Shown here one piece after another: positions 33,237 through 43,004 of a stretch of DNA of 50,581 nt. The position numbers and the translations under genes are program-made. The notes under the pieces were generated by a model. The model did not search any database and was not told the DNA's origin. It was given only the letters and a program-made list of their open reading frames with translations. The DNA is taken from assembly GCF_001639105.2 (NCBI RefSeq), contig NZ_CP028902.1, positions 504,224 to 554,804 on the forward strand, written 5' to 3'. The stretch's first letter is position 1. Each line of letters opens with the position of its first letter. Origin of the DNA: Azospirillum humicireducens. Its GTDB lineage: Bacteria; Pseudomonadota; Alphaproteobacteria; Azospirillales; Azospirillaceae.

Positions 33237-33893
33237 TCAGCCGCGGTTTATGCCGAGCGCTTCGGCCAGCCGCACGAGATCGGCGACCGCCCGCACCCCC
33301 AGCTTCTTCATGAGGCTGGAGCGGTGGAGCTTCACGGTGATCTCGCTGATGCCAAGCTCGGCAGCCACCTGCTTGTTCAGAAGGCCGCGGGTCACCCCCG
33401 CCAGCACCTCCCTTTCCCTGGGGGTGAGGCTGTCGTAGCGGGCACGGCCGTCGGCCAGCACCCGGTCCTGGCTGCGCCGTTCGCCGTCCCGCGTCAGCGC
33501 CGCCTCCACCGTGTCCAGCATTTCCTGGTCGCGGAAGGGCTTGGTCATGAAATCGAAGGCCCCGGCCTTCATCGCCTTGACCGACATCGGGATGTCGCCA
33601 TGGCCGGTGATGAAGATGATCGGCACGCGGATGCCGCGCGCGTTCAGCTGTGCCTGGAATTCCAGCCCGCTCATCCGCGGCATGCGGATGTCCATCACGA
33701 TGCAGCAGGTCGCGTCGGAGAACTGGGCGTCCATCACGTCCTGGGCCGAGGCGAACAGGCGGGTTTCCAGCCCGACCGAGCGGAACAGGCTGTCCAGCGA
33801 CGAGCGCAGCAGCGGATCGTCATCGACGATCAGCACGATCCTGCGGTCCGACGGGCTCTGCTCGGCCGGCCGGCCGGCCGTGGCGGGGTGCAT
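33237..33893 (-). CDS. FixJ-family response regulator, second copy
   Basis: A 218-residue regulator closely similar in layout to the one at 29.5 kb. The receiver has IVLIVDDDPLLRSSL, phospho-Asp in CIVMDIRMPRMSG, and Lys in FMTKPFRDQEML. The LuxR-type helix-turn-helix is LTPREREVLAGVTRGLLNKQVAAELGISEITVKLHRSSLMKKLG. No kinase is adjacent on its own strand; the divergently placed giant kinase beyond the lone receiver is the nearest candidate partner. Confidence 0.92.
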   Translation of the reverse strand: MHPATAGRPAEQSPSDRRIVLIVDDDPLLRSSLDSLFRSVGLETRLFASAQDVMDAQFSDATCCIVMDIRMPRMSGLEFQAQLNARGIRVPIIFITGHGDIPMSVKAMKAGAFDFMTKPFRDQEMLDTVEAALTRDGERRSQDRVLADGRARYDSLTPREREVLAGVTRGLLNKQVAAELGISEITVKLHRSSLMKKLGVRAVADLVRLAEALGINRG

Positions 33894-34009
33894 GGTCTAC
33901 GGTCACTCGCTGTTGCGGCGGCAGGGGTCCGACGCCCGGTCAACCGGCGGTCAGGCTGGCGTAGGACGGGTCGGCCCCATGATGAACCGCGCCCCCGCCC
34001 CCGGCACCT

Positions 34010-34042
34010 AACCTTTGGTATGGGGTCCCCCCACCCAAGGTT
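34010..34042. other. Imperfect inverted repeat in the divergent regulator gap
   Basis: AACCTT at 34010 and AAGGTT ending at 34042 frame an inner TGGGG/CCCCA pairing. It lies in the 316-bp gap (33894-34209) between the divergent FixJ-type gene and the lone receiver gene. It could be a shared operator or a transcript hairpin. No other gene or clear promoter was found in this gap. Confidence 0.35.
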
Positions 34043-34209
34043 CGCAGCCGCCCTTTCGACGTATGGTTCTGCCGGACGGCAAGGTCGCCCATATTGAAGG
34101 CAGCGTTTCCCTCCGTCAGCAAGGCCGCCACCATGAGCCCATCGGGCCGCCCATTCCCTTACGCACCGGCCGCAGCCTCTCCGGCCGGGGACGCCGGCCG
34201 CTAGCCGCC

Positions 34210-34596
34210 ATGCGTCCGGCCCCCGCCAGCGCGACCATCGCGATCGTCGAGGACGACCCCATCGTCCGCAACAGCCTGGGAAGCCTGATCCGCTCCTTCG
34301 GCTATCGCATCTCGCTGTTCGCCTGTGCCGAGGACTTCCTGGGCTCTCCGCCCGAGGGCGTCGGCTGCCTGATCTCCGACATCACCATGCCGGGGATGAG
34401 CGGGCTCGACCTGCAGATTGCTGTCAAGGCCCGCATGCCGGAGATGCCGGTCCTTCTGCTGACGGCCTTCCCGGACCCCCGGATCCGCGACCGGGCGATG
34501 GCATCGGGCGCCCGCATGTTCCTGGAGAAACCCGTCGATCCCGACGATCTCCAGACCATCCTGCAGCGCATCCTTCGGGAAAGGGATCAGACCTGA
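34210..34596 (+). CDS. Stand-alone receiver-domain protein
   Basis: A 128-residue single receiver domain. TIAIVEDDPIVRNSLGSLI opens it, the phospho-Asp is in CLISDITMPGMSGLDLQ, the Thr position is LLLTAF, and the conserved Lys is in FLEKPVDPDDLQ. There is no output domain; the stop follows directly. The open frame upstream to 34015 is not receiver-like, so ATG 34210 is chosen. It lies 116 bp before the giant kinase and probably takes phosphate from it, acting as a sink or protein-binding switch. Confidence 0.88.
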   Translation: MRPAPASATIAIVEDDPIVRNSLGSLIRSFGYRISLFACAEDFLGSPPEGVGCLISDITMPGMSGLDLQIAVKARMPEMPVLLLTAFPDPRIRDRAMASGARMFLEKPVDPDDLQTILQRILRERDQT

Positions 34597-34712
34597 CGCA
34601 TCGTTCCTATCCGTTTCGGGGTAGGACATAAGCCGTTTGGCGGTTATGCGTCCGCCGTTGACTGATGTATCACCGGATCGGGCTCCCCTCATCACACAGC
34701 CGGCAAGGTCCG

Positions 34713-37700
34713 ATGGCGTCCGGAAACGATCCTCTCCGGGACAGGGAAACGCCTGCTCCCACCCGACCCGCGGCGCCGGCCGCGGCGTGGCTGGACGACG
34801 CCCGGCCCGAGTTGCTGGCCACGGACGGAAGCCGCAGCCTGCTGCGGCTGACCGGTGCCGACGGGGCGAGCTGGCTGGCCGCGCGGACCGGCTGGGCCAA
34901 CGAGGCCGCCGGCCGGCAGTTCGACCATGAACTGAGCCTGAAGCCCCTGCTGGGCGAGGATTGGGCGCTGGTCCCGCTGGATTTGCGGCTGACCCGCGAC
35001 GGGCCGGCACTTCTCTACCCCGACGACGGCGGGCAGCCCTTGTCCACCCTGCACCGGCCGCCCCTGATCCGGTTCCTGGAGGTCGCCGCCCAGGCCGCCG
35101 CGGCTTTGGGCGAAGCCCACCGCCGCCATCTGCAGCATGGCGCCCTGCAGCCGCAGGCGCTGATGCTGGCACCGGATGGCAGGGTCCGCCTGACCGGCTT
35201 CGAGACGGGACAGCCAGACCCTGCCGGTCGGGGCGAGACCGGACGGCGGCCCACCGCCTACACCGCCCCGGAAACCGCCGGACCGGACGGACAGCCGGGC
35301 GACGAGCGCAGCGATCTCTATGCGCTGGGGATCGTGCTGTTCGGCCTGCTGACCGGCCGGCCGCCGCTGACCGGCGAGTCCCCCGCGCAATGGCTGCACG
35401 CCCACATGGCGGTACAGCCACCCTCCCCCAGCAGCCTGCGTCCCGACGTTCCGCCGATGGTGGACGCGCTGATCCTGAAGCTGATCGCCAAGGCCCCCGA
35501 CGACCGCTACCAGAGTGCCGCTTCGCTGGCCGACGACCTGACGCGCTGCCTGCGGGACTGGTCCGCCCATCGGCATATCCCCTCCTTCGAACTGGCGCGG
35601 TCCGATCGCATCCGCCGGCTGGCCGCACCCGCCGCCCTGCTGGGGCGGGAGGAGGAACTCGGCCGGCTGGGGGTTGCCTATGACCGAGCCGCGGCAGGCG
35701 GGCGTGGGCAGCTGGTCTTCGTCGGTGGCGCTCCCGGATCGGGCAAATCCGCGCTGGTCGCCGACTTCATGCGGCACCGGCTTCCGGCGGATGCCCGCAT
35801 CGCCGCCGGCAAGACCGACCAGTATCAGCCCGCCGTTCCCTACGCTCCGGTGCTCCAGGCGCTGCGCCGGCTGGCGGCCGTGGCGGTCGCCGGTCCGCTG
35901 GAGGAGCTGGAGGAGTTGCGCGCCGGTCTGGCCGGACCGCTGGACGGGCAACTGGCGCTGTTCCTCCACCTGCTGCCGGAGTTCGAGCCGGTGACCGGCC
36001 CTGCCGGCCATACGCTGGACGATCCGTCCAGCCTGCAGCCGCTGCGCATCCGCCGCATGCTGACCGACGTCCTGCAGGCGTTCGCCCGCCCCGGCGCACC
36101 GGTCCTGCTGTTCCTGGACGACCTGCAATGGGCCGACGAGGCCACGCTGGCCTTCATCCGCGCCATCGCCGACACCCCGCCACCGGGGCTTATGGCGATC
36201 GCCGCCTACCGGGACACCAGTGCCGATATCCGGCCGGGCTTCGGCGGTTTCCTGACATCCTTGCGGGATGGCGTCACGGCACCGGCCTGGATCGCCCTTC
36301 CGCCGATCGGCCCGCAGGCCACCGCCGCCCTGGTCGCCGCGGTGCTGGACGAGCCGGTCGACCGGTCGGAGGAGCTGCTGCGGCTGATCGGCGAGAGGAC
36401 CGGCGGCAACCCGCTGCACATCCTGCAGCTTCTCCGCACACTGGCGGATGACGGGACGCTGCGCCACGATGCCGGCCGATCGGCCTGGACCTGGACGGAC
36501 GGCGGGGCGGCCCTGCTGCCGGGCGGCGATACGGTCACCGACCTGCTGGTCGTCCGGCTGCGGCGTTTGGCGGCTGCCGGCCGGAACGCGATGCGGTTGC
36601 TTGCCTGCATCGGAAGCGGCGCCGACGACCGGCTCCTCGCAGCGGTCGCCGGCCTGCCGCCCGCCGCGGTGCAGGCCGCACTCGCCCCGGCGGCGGCGGC
36701 GGGTCTGGTGCTGCATGGGGACGCAGGCGGCTGGACGCTGGTGCACGACCGCGTGCAGGAGGCCGCCTACGGGCTGACACCGGAAGAGGATCGCCCGGCA
36801 CAGCATGCGGCCATCGCCTCGGCCATGCTGGATCTGTGGCCCGACCGCGGCCCGCAGGAGCTGTTCAGGATCGCCGCGCAGATCGAGCTGTCGTTCGGCG
36901 CCCCGCTGTGCGCCGGTCGGGCCGACGCTTTCGCCGGCACCCTGATCGACGCGGCAGGTCAGGCGGTGGCCGCAGCCGCGCGCGGCCGGGCGCTGACCTA
37001 TCTGGCAGGAGCCGACCGCATCCTGGGGGAGGAGCGCTGGACCCGGTCCTACCCGCTGGCCTGGCGGACGGCTGTCCTGACTGCCGAATGCCAGCTGGCG
37101 AGCGGCGACGCGGCTGGAGCGGATCGCAGCATCGACGGGCTGTTCCGCCATGCCGATGGCGCCATCGACGGCGCGGAAGCCTACCGGCTGAAGGCGGCAC
37201 GGCTGACCGTGGCGTCGGATTTCCGCGGCGCGGTACGGGTAGCGCTGGACGGATTGGCGCTGCTGGGGATCGACCTGCCCGCCGACCCGCCGCCGGGGGC
37301 GGTCGCCGCCACTTACGACAGGATCAGGCGCCTGCTGGACGGACGGCCGGTCTCGATCCTGGCCGACCTGCCGCCCATGGACGACCCGCGGATGGAAGCC
37401 GCCATGGCGCTGCTGACGGCGCTGGAGGCGGCCTACTTCTACCCGGCGGGCGATCTGGTGCATCTTCAGCTCGCCATCATGGTGGAATTGACGCTGACGC
37501 ATGGCGTGACCGCCGCCTCTGCCCAGGGGATCGCGTGGTTCGGCGTTTCCCTCGCAACCGTCTTCGACAAGTATGAGGAAGGCTTCGCCTACGCCTCCGT
37601 TGCGCTGGAGCTGGTGGACCGCCATGGTTTCGAGCGCTACCGCACCCCGGTGCTGGTGGCGCTGGATCAGGTCGGCCCCTGGACGCAGCCGCTGTCCTAC

Positions 37701-39818
37701 GGCCTTGCCCATGTGCGCGAGGCCAAGAAGGTCGGGCACCGGAGCGCCGAGCTGCGCATGCTTTGCTACAGCTGCAACCACATCGTCTCCGACCTGCTGG
37801 CGATGGGGGAGCGGCTGTCCGCGGTGCGGGAGGAGACGGACCCGCTGATCGCCATCGCGCGGGACGCGGGATTCGACGACATCGTCGATCTGATGTCGAC
37901 CCAGCAGGAGTATGTGCTGTCGCTGCAGGAGGATGCCGGCCGGACGGTCGGCGCCTGGGAGGCCGCCTTCCTCGACCCCGCGACGGCGCCGGGCCGCACC
38001 CCGATGTCGGCGCTGTATTTCTGGACCTGGCAGCTGCGCGGTCAGGCTGCCCTGTACCACCGCGACTTCGCCCTGGCGCGGGCCAGCCTGGCGCCGGCCT
38101 TCGGCATGACCTGGGCGGCGCCGGCCCATATCTCCGTCGGCGAGCTGACCTTCTACAACGCCGTGCTGCACACCCAGGACCCCGGAACGGATCCGGCGGC
38201 GGCACGGGACGAGGTGGCGCACTGCCGGCGGCGGCTGGCCCTGTGGGCGGGCATCAACCCGCTGACCTTCCGCAACAAGCTGGCCCTGGTCGATGCGGAG
38301 ACGGCGCGGCTGGACGGCCGCGACGTCGAGGCGATGCGCCTCTATGACGATTCCGCTGCCGCCGCCGCGGCGGCCGGCTTTTCCCATGAACAGGCTCTGG
38401 CCCACGAGCTGGCCGGCCGCCATGCCCGGTCGCTGCAGCTCGGCTACGCCGCCCGCGACCAGCTGAGGCTGGCCATGGCCGCCTACCGGCGCTGGGGAGC
38501 GCTGGCCAAGGTGAAGGGGCTGGAGGCCGAGTTCCCCTTCCTGGCCGCCGATGGCCCCTCCGACGCACGGCACGGCATCGAGGATCCGAACATGGAGCTG
38601 GTGCTGAAGACGGCCCATGCCCTGTCGGAGGAGATCCTGCTGGACCGGCTGGTCGAGCGGCTGATGACCGCCATGATCGTCCATGCCGGCGCCCGCCGCG
38701 GCTCCCTGCTGCTGATGCGCGGGGACGAGCCGCGGGTGGAGGCGACCGCGACACTGATCGACAGCGACATCGTGGTCCGGCTTACCGACGACGTCCCGGC
38801 GGAGGAGCGGGTGCCGGCCGCCGTGCTGCACACCGTGCTGCGCACCCGGCGGACGTTTTCCTCCGGCGATGCCGCGACGGCCGGCGGGACGGCGGGCTCC
38901 TTCCTGTGCCAGCCCCTGATCAAGCAGGGCCGGCTGGTCGGCGTCCTTTACCTGGAGAACGACCTTGCGCTGAACGTCTTCACCCCGCGCAAGGCGGCGA
39001 TGCTGGAGGTTCTGGCTCCGCAGGCGGCCAACGCGCTGGAGGCGGCCCGGCTCTACACCGACCTGATGCTGGAGAACCGCCGCCGCCAGGAAATGGAGGC
39101 GGCGCTGCGCGTCGCGCGTGCCGATCTGGCGCGGGCGAGCCATCTGACGGTCATGGGGGAACTGGCAGCCTCCATCACCCACGAGATCAGCCAGCCGCTC
39201 GCCGGCATCGTCGCCAGTGCCGGGGCCAGCCTGCGCTGGCTGAAGGCCCCCACCCCCGACGTGGCAGAGGCCCTGTCGAACCTGGAGGACATCCGCACCG
39301 CCGGCCTGCGCGTCGCCGACATCCTGCGGGCGCTGCGGGCGCTCGCGAAACAGGCCCCGCTGGTGCTTGAACCGCTGGCGGTCGATCCCCTGGTGGAGGA
39401 GGTGCTGACCCTCACCGCCGACGAGATCGGCAAGCGCGGCGTCCACCTGACCGCCGATCTCCGCGGCGGCGGCATCCAGGTGCGGGGCGACCGCACCCAG
39501 CTGCAGCAGGTGGTGCTGAATCTCGTCACCAACGCGCTGGATTCGATGGCCGGCCACGGCGGAGCGCGCGAGCTTCTGGTGGAAAGCCGCGCGGCGGACG
39601 GCGTGCTCGCGGTCAGCGTCACTGACACCGGCAGCGGCATTTCTCCCGACATCCTGGCACGAATCTTCGATCCCTTCTTCACCACCAAGGACAGCGGCAT
39701 GGGGATGGGACTGTCGATCTGCCGCTCGGTCATGTCCGCCCATGGCGGGACTCTGTCGGCGGACAGCGGCGGCGGCGGCAGCCGCTTCACTTTCACCCTG
39801 CCCATCGAAACGGAGTGA
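34713..39818 (+). CDS. Giant pseudokinase/AAA ATPase/GAF/histidine kinase
   Basis: A 1701-residue cytoplasmic signalling protein. Residues about 70-280 form a Ser/Thr kinase-like fold in which HRD is replaced by HGA (HGALQPQALML, near 142) and DFG by TGF, so it should be inactive. An AAA_16 ATPase follows with Walker A GGAPGSGKSAL (near 337) and Walker B VLLFLDDLQWAD (near 465). A long helical repeat region spans 600-1290. GAF is at about 1300-1450. HisKA has its His near 1489 (ASITHEISQPLAG), then HATPase NLVTNALDSM and GMGMGLSICRSV. ATG 34713 has AAGG upstream; ATG 34665 has no ribosome site. Confidence 0.9.
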   Translation: MASGNDPLRDRETPAPTRPAAPAAAWLDDARPELLATDGSRSLLRLTGADGASWLAARTGWANEAAGRQFDHELSLKPLLGEDWALVPLDLRLTRDGPALLYPDDGGQPLSTLHRPPLIRFLEVAAQAAAALGEAHRRHLQHGALQPQALMLAPDGRVRLTGFETGQPDPAGRGETGRRPTAYTAPETAGPDGQPGDERSDLYALGIVLFGLLTGRPPLTGESPAQWLHAHMAVQPPSPSSLRPDVPPMVDALILKLIAKAPDDRYQSAASLADDLTRCLRDWSAHRHIPSFELARSDRIRRLAAPAALLGREEELGRLGVAYDRAAAGGRGQLVFVGGAPGSGKSALVADFMRHRLPADARIAAGKTDQYQPAVPYAPVLQALRRLAAVAVAGPLEELEELRAGLAGPLDGQLALFLHLLPEFEPVTGPAGHTLDDPSSLQPLRIRRMLTDVLQAFARPGAPVLLFLDDLQWADEATLAFIRAIADTPPPGLMAIAAYRDTSADIRPGFGGFLTSLRDGVTAPAWIALPPIGPQATAALVAAVLDEPVDRSEELLRLIGERTGGNPLHILQLLRTLADDGTLRHDAGRSAWTWTDGGAALLPGGDTVTDLLVVRLRRLAAAGRNAMRLLACIGSGADDRLLAAVAGLPPAAVQAALAPAAAAGLVLHGDAGGWTLVHDRVQEAAYGLTPEEDRPAQHAAIASAMLDLWPDRGPQELFRIAAQIELSFGAPLCAGRADAFAGTLIDAAGQAVAAAARGRALTYLAGADRILGEERWTRSYPLAWRTAVLTAECQLASGDAAGADRSIDGLFRHADGAIDGAEAYRLKAARLTVASDFRGAVRVALDGLALLGIDLPADPPPGAVAATYDRIRRLLDGRPVSILADLPPMDDPRMEAAMALLTALEAAYFYPAGDLVHLQLAIMVELTLTHGVTAASAQGIAWFGVSLATVFDKYEEGFAYASVALELVDRHGFERYRTPVLVALDQVGPWTQPLSYGLAHVREAKKVGHRSAELRMLCYSCNHIVSDLLAMGERLSAVREETDPLIAIARDAGFDDIVDLMSTQQEYVLSLQEDAGRTVGAWEAAFLDPATAPGRTPMSALYFWTWQLRGQAALYHRDFALARASLAPAFGMTWAAPAHISVGELTFYNAVLHTQDPGTDPAAARDEVAHCRRRLALWAGINPLTFRNKLALVDAETARLDGRDVEAMRLYDDSAAAAAAAGFSHEQALAHELAGRHARSLQLGYAARDQLRLAMAAYRRWGALAKVKGLEAEFPFLAADGPSDARHGIEDPNMELVLKTAHALSEEILLDRLVERLMTAMIVHAGARRGSLLLMRGDEPRVEATATLIDSDIVVRLTDDVPAEERVPAAVLHTVLRTRRTFSSGDAATAGGTAGSFLCQPLIKQGRLVGVLYLENDLALNVFTPRKAAMLEVLAPQAANALEAARLYTDLMLENRRRQEMEAALRVARADLARASHLTVMGELAASITHEISQPLAGIVASAGASLRWLKAPTPDVAEALSNLEDIRTAGLRVADILRALRALAKQAPLVLEPLAVDPLVEEVLTLTADEIGKRGVHLTADLRGGGIQVRGDRTQLQQVVLNLVTNALDSMAGHGGARELLVESRAADGVLAVSVTDTGSGISPDILARIFDPFFTTKDSGMGMGLSICRSVMSAHGGTLSADSGGGGSRFTFTLPIETE

Positions 39819-39837
39819 CGGACCCGGCCGGCAAGCC

Positions 39838-40644
39838 TCACGGCAGGTGGCGGTTCAGCGCGTCGATCACGGTTCCGGGGGCCGACAGGTGCGGCAGATG
39901 CCCCGATGCGTCGAGCACTTCGAGGACGCTGCCGGCGAGATGGTCGCGCAGATACTCCGCCGCTTCCCGCGTGACCGCGGAATCCTCGCGGGTCTGGAGG
40001 ACGACCGCCTGAACCGTCACCTCGGTCAGGCGGCTGCGCAGGTCGCTCTGCAAAATGGTCAGCAGCAGGGACAGGGCCATGTCCGGACGCATCGCCCTCA
40101 GCGCCGCGACGAATTCCTTCACCGTGGGATCCTCCGCCGGGGCGGAAACCACCATCTGTCCGAACTGCGCGGTCCAGCGCAGGTAATCGCGCGTCGCGCT
40201 TTCGATCAGGCCGTCGATGTCCGCACGCTCGAAGCCGCCGCGATAGGTGCCGATGTTGCGGTAGCAAGCCGACGCCCCCAGCAGGACAAGCTTGCGGAAC
40301 AGGTGGGGGGCCTTGACCGAGGCGAGCGCCGCCACCAGGCCCGCGACCGAATGGCCGACGCAGACGCAGCGCTCCACCCTGAGGGCACCGAGAACCATGG
40401 CGACGTCGCGGGCATAGGCGTCCAGCGTGCCGTAGCGGGCGTGATCGTAATGGATCTGGTTGGCCGGCCCCACGCCGGCCAGATCGAACGACAGGATGCG
40501 GTAGCGGTCCTTGAAGGCATCAACGACGTGGCGCCAGGCGGACTGTTCGGTGCCGAAGCCGGGAATAAGGACGAGCGTCTCGTCCCCCGATCCGACGAAG
40601 GTGGCGTTGTGCCGCTCCAGAATAGCGTTGCCGCTTTCGATCAT
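39838..40644 (-). CDS. Alpha/beta hydrolase, RsbQ-like
   Basis: A 268-residue hydrolase, the same length as RsbQ. The nucleophile is in VGHSVAGLVA, the acid is probably in TREDSAVTR, and the His is in SGHLPHLSAP. RsbQ works with the PAS phosphatase RsbP in energy-stress signalling, and relatives (KAI2/D14) bind small butenolides. No RsbP-like gene is next to it, so its role here may be as a small-molecule receptor or esterase. ATG 40644 gives the family N-terminus; the upstream 20 codons look non-coding. Confidence 0.85.
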   Translation of the reverse strand: MIESGNAILERHNATFVGSGDETLVLIPGFGTEQSAWRHVVDAFKDRYRILSFDLAGVGPANQIHYDHARYGTLDAYARDVAMVLGALRVERCVCVGHSVAGLVAALASVKAPHLFRKLVLLGASACYRNIGTYRGGFERADIDGLIESATRDYLRWTAQFGQMVVSAPAEDPTVKEFVAALRAMRPDMALSLLLTILQSDLRSRLTEVTVQAVVLQTREDSAVTREAAEYLRDHLAGSVLEVLDASGHLPHLSAPGTVIDALNRHLP

Positions 40645-40734
40645 CTTCGGATGGCCTGCTCCAATCGCCAACGAATGCAGCCATACTGTGCATCGCACGC
40701 GCAAGCAGGATCGCCCGGCCCGACAGCATTCACA

Positions 40735-41217
40735 TCATTTCGGCGTCTTTGCGGCACCCCCTTCAGCCTGTGCCGGCGTGGCCGGATGCCGCTTCAGCCA
40801 ATCCTGCAACTGCGCGATCTCCCTGGCCTGGTCGTCGACGATCTTCCGGGCCAAGGCTCGAAGCTCCGGGTCTTTGCCGTATTTCAGCTGCACCTTCGCC
40901 ATGTCGACGGCCCCGTGGTGATGGGGCAGCATCATGCGGGCGAAATCCTGGTCGGCATCGCCGGTCATTGGTTTGCGCATGTCGCGGTTCATCTTGCGCA
41001 TGCCGTCCATATAGGCCTGCGAGGCCGGATCCCGGATCAACTGGTCCTGAGGCAATTGATCGGACGGCATGGGATGGCCCTGCATCCGCTCTTCCCCCGG
41101 CTGGCCAGCTGACTGATTGGCGGGCTGATTGGCGGACTGGGCCAGTGCGGTGCCTGCGATCAGGGCCAGCGCCGCGGCGCAGGATGCCAGGACATGGCAG
41201 CATCGGATGGTCGTCAT
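40735..41217 (-). CDS. Exported DUF305 protein
   Basis: A 160-residue secreted protein. ATG 41217 has GGGAGA upstream and begins a signal peptide ending ALAQ. A short Asn/Gln-rich linker (SANQPANQSAGQPG) follows. The DUF305 domain shows MDGMRKMNRDM, DFARMMLPHHHGAVDMAKVQLKYG and DDQAREIAQLQDWLKRH. The His/Met-rich helices suggest copper or other metal binding; related proteins are found near copper genes. No copper exporter lies beside it here. Confidence 0.88.
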   Translation of the reverse strand: MTTIRCCHVLASCAAALALIAGTALAQSANQPANQSAGQPGEERMQGHPMPSDQLPQDQLIRDPASQAYMDGMRKMNRDMRKPMTGDADQDFARMMLPHHHGAVDMAKVQLKYGKDPELRALARKIVDDQAREIAQLQDWLKRHPATPAQAEGGAAKTPK

Positions 41218-41294
41218 GGTCTGCTCTCCCGTGGTATCGGCACCCCGCTGCATGCGGGGACCTGGAGCAGACAACAGCCCATCCGACGGGTGGT

Positions 41295-42269
41295 TCACCG
41301 CAGCAGGTGACGGCGGACGGCCTCGGCGGCCAGAATCACCGCCGCCTCGGCCTTTCGGACATGGCGGGTCATGCTGGCGAAGGAGTGGGGAAGCGCGTCG
41401 TGCAGCACCAGACGGTGCGGGATCCCCGCCGTCTCCAGCCGCCGGGCGAGACGCAGGCTGTCGTCGCGCAGACAGTCCAGACCGGCAGCCGCCACATGCA
41501 GCGGCGGCAGTCCCTGCTGATCGGCGAGCAACGGGGCGGCGGCCGGATCGCGGGCGATCCCGCCATGGCCGAGATACTGCCGCCAGTACCAGCGCATCCG
41601 CTCGGTCGTCAGGCCATAGCGCCCGCCGCCGAACAGCCTGTGCGATTCCGTATCGAAATCATGGGCGAACATGCCGTAGAGCAGCAGGCCGAAGGACAGT
41701 GGCGGTCCGGGCTCGGTCCGCGCATCGAGGGCCAGCCCGAGCGCCAGATTGGCCCCCGCCGAGTCGCCGCCGACGGCGATCCGCTCCGGGTCCAGCCCAT
41801 GAGCGGCACCACTCCCCACCACCCAGCGCAGGGCAGCCAGCGCCTCGCCCCTCTGATGGGGAAAGCGCCGTTCCGGGGCAAGGCTGTAGGCGACGGCGCA
41901 GACCGCCGCACCGCTGTGCCGGGCCAGCAGCCGCAAAAGCCGGTCATGGGTGTCGATGGAGTTGAGGACGAAGCCGCCGCCGTGGAAATAGATCAGCACC
42001 GGCAGGGAAGCGCCGGGATCGGAGGGCGGCCGGACCAGGCGCAGGCGCAGCGGGCCGGCGGGACCGGCGCACTCGACCTCCCGCACATCGGCCGGCAAGG
42101 CCGGGCCGTTGAGGAAGAGGTGATAGCGCTCCGCCGCGTCGCGCGCGTCGGCCAGCGGCAGGCGCAGCGGATCGGCCGCCAGCAGTCCGGCGCGGGCGGC
42201 CAGTTCGCCCAGTTCGACGACCTGGGGGTCGAGCGGGTCACGGTGAAGCGGCAGGAGGGTATCCGGCAT
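41295..42269 (-). CDS. Alpha/beta hydrolase, hormone-sensitive-lipase type esterase
   Basis: A 324-residue esterase. The oxyanion motif is YFHGGGF, the nucleophile is in VGGDSAGAN, the acid is in GLDCLRDDS, and the His is in LPHSFASM. These are family IV (HSL) carboxylesterase features acting on short esters. GGGGAG lies seven bases before ATG 42269; the open frame beyond it overlaps the regulator gene and is a shadow. It follows an XRE-cupin regulator by 17 bp, so the two are probably co-transcribed. Confidence 0.9.
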   Translation of the reverse strand: MPDTLLPLHRDPLDPQVVELGELAARAGLLAADPLRLPLADARDAAERYHLFLNGPALPADVREVECAGPAGPLRLRLVRPPSDPGASLPVLIYFHGGGFVLNSIDTHDRLLRLLARHSGAAVCAVAYSLAPERRFPHQRGEALAALRWVVGSGAAHGLDPERIAVGGDSAGANLALGLALDARTEPGPPLSFGLLLYGMFAHDFDTESHRLFGGGRYGLTTERMRWYWRQYLGHGGIARDPAAAPLLADQQGLPPLHVAAAGLDCLRDDSLRLARRLETAGIPHRLVLHDALPHSFASMTRHVRKAEAAVILAAEAVRRHLLR

Positions 42270-42286
42270 CCGAGATCTCCCCAGGC

Positions 42287-42931
42287 TCAGAGAATGTAGG
42301 ACATCACGAGATACAGCACCGCCTCGCCATCGCCGGCATTGCGGTAGCGGTGAGGACCATCGGCCTCGAACAGGATCGAGTCGCCCTCTTCCAGCCGGTG
42401 CTCGCCGTCGGCGGTGGCGATCCCCACCCGGCCGCTGCCGACCAGGATGTTCTCCACCGTGCCGGGGGAATGGCCGTCGGAGGACTCGTCGGCGCCGGGC
42501 GACAGGCGGAGCTCGTAGAACTCCACCTGCCGCTCTCCCTTGAGCGGGAACAGCGCGCGCGAGGTGAGGCGGCCGTCGCGGGAGGTCAGGCTGCGCTGCT
42601 CCGCCCGCCGGATCACCGTGGTCCCGGCGTCGCCGCCGGTGCTGAGCAGGCTGGAAAAGGATAGGTCCAGCGCCTTGGCGACCGTCCACAAGGTGCCGAT
42701 GTCGGGGCGTTGGCGCCCCTCTTCGATGGCCGTCAGCAACGCAGGGTCCGTCCCGGACAGCTGCGCCAGCCCGTCCACCGACAGGCCCTGACGCCGGCGG
42801 AACCCACGCAGATTGTCGCCGATCACCCCAACCAGCTGGTCGATCGAAGTCTGCGCAGCGGCCTTCTCGTCCGACAGAACCGCCGGGTCGCGGACTGTCC
42901 GGCTGAAAGCGGGGGCGGTGCCGATCGTCAT
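42287..42931 (-). CDS. XRE-family regulator with C-terminal cupin
   Basis: A 214-residue regulator. The helix-turn-helix is at about residues 40-90 (NLRGFRRRQGLSVDGLAQLSGTDPALLTAIEEGRQRPDIGTLWTVAKAL). The cupin domain is at about 120-212 (GTVENILVGSGRVGIATADGEHRLEEGDSILFEADGPHRYRN), where a small ligand could bind. AAGGAG nine bases before ATG 42931 fixes the start. A perfect -10 and a dyad operator lie about 75 bp upstream. It likely regulates itself and the adjoining esterase. Confidence 0.9.
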   Translation of the reverse strand: MTIGTAPAFSRTVRDPAVLSDEKAAAQTSIDQLVGVIGDNLRGFRRRQGLSVDGLAQLSGTDPALLTAIEEGRQRPDIGTLWTVAKALDLSFSSLLSTGGDAGTTVIRRAEQRSLTSRDGRLTSRALFPLKGERQVEFYELRLSPGADESSDGHSPGTVENILVGSGRVGIATADGEHRLEEGDSILFEADGPHRYRNAGDGEAVLYLVMSYIL

Positions 42932-43004
42932 GGATCCATGCTCCTTCGACAGGAATGAGCGGGGCGACGCGGACCGCGCCCGACGGGAGTCGGGATGATT
43001 GAAC

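Noticed and set aside
34692..39743. 1683-codon ORF antisense to the giant kinase
   Set aside because: Its translation is Gln/Arg/Gly/His-rich with no motif, and it mirrors the kinase frame. Such long antisense frames are common in high-GC DNA.
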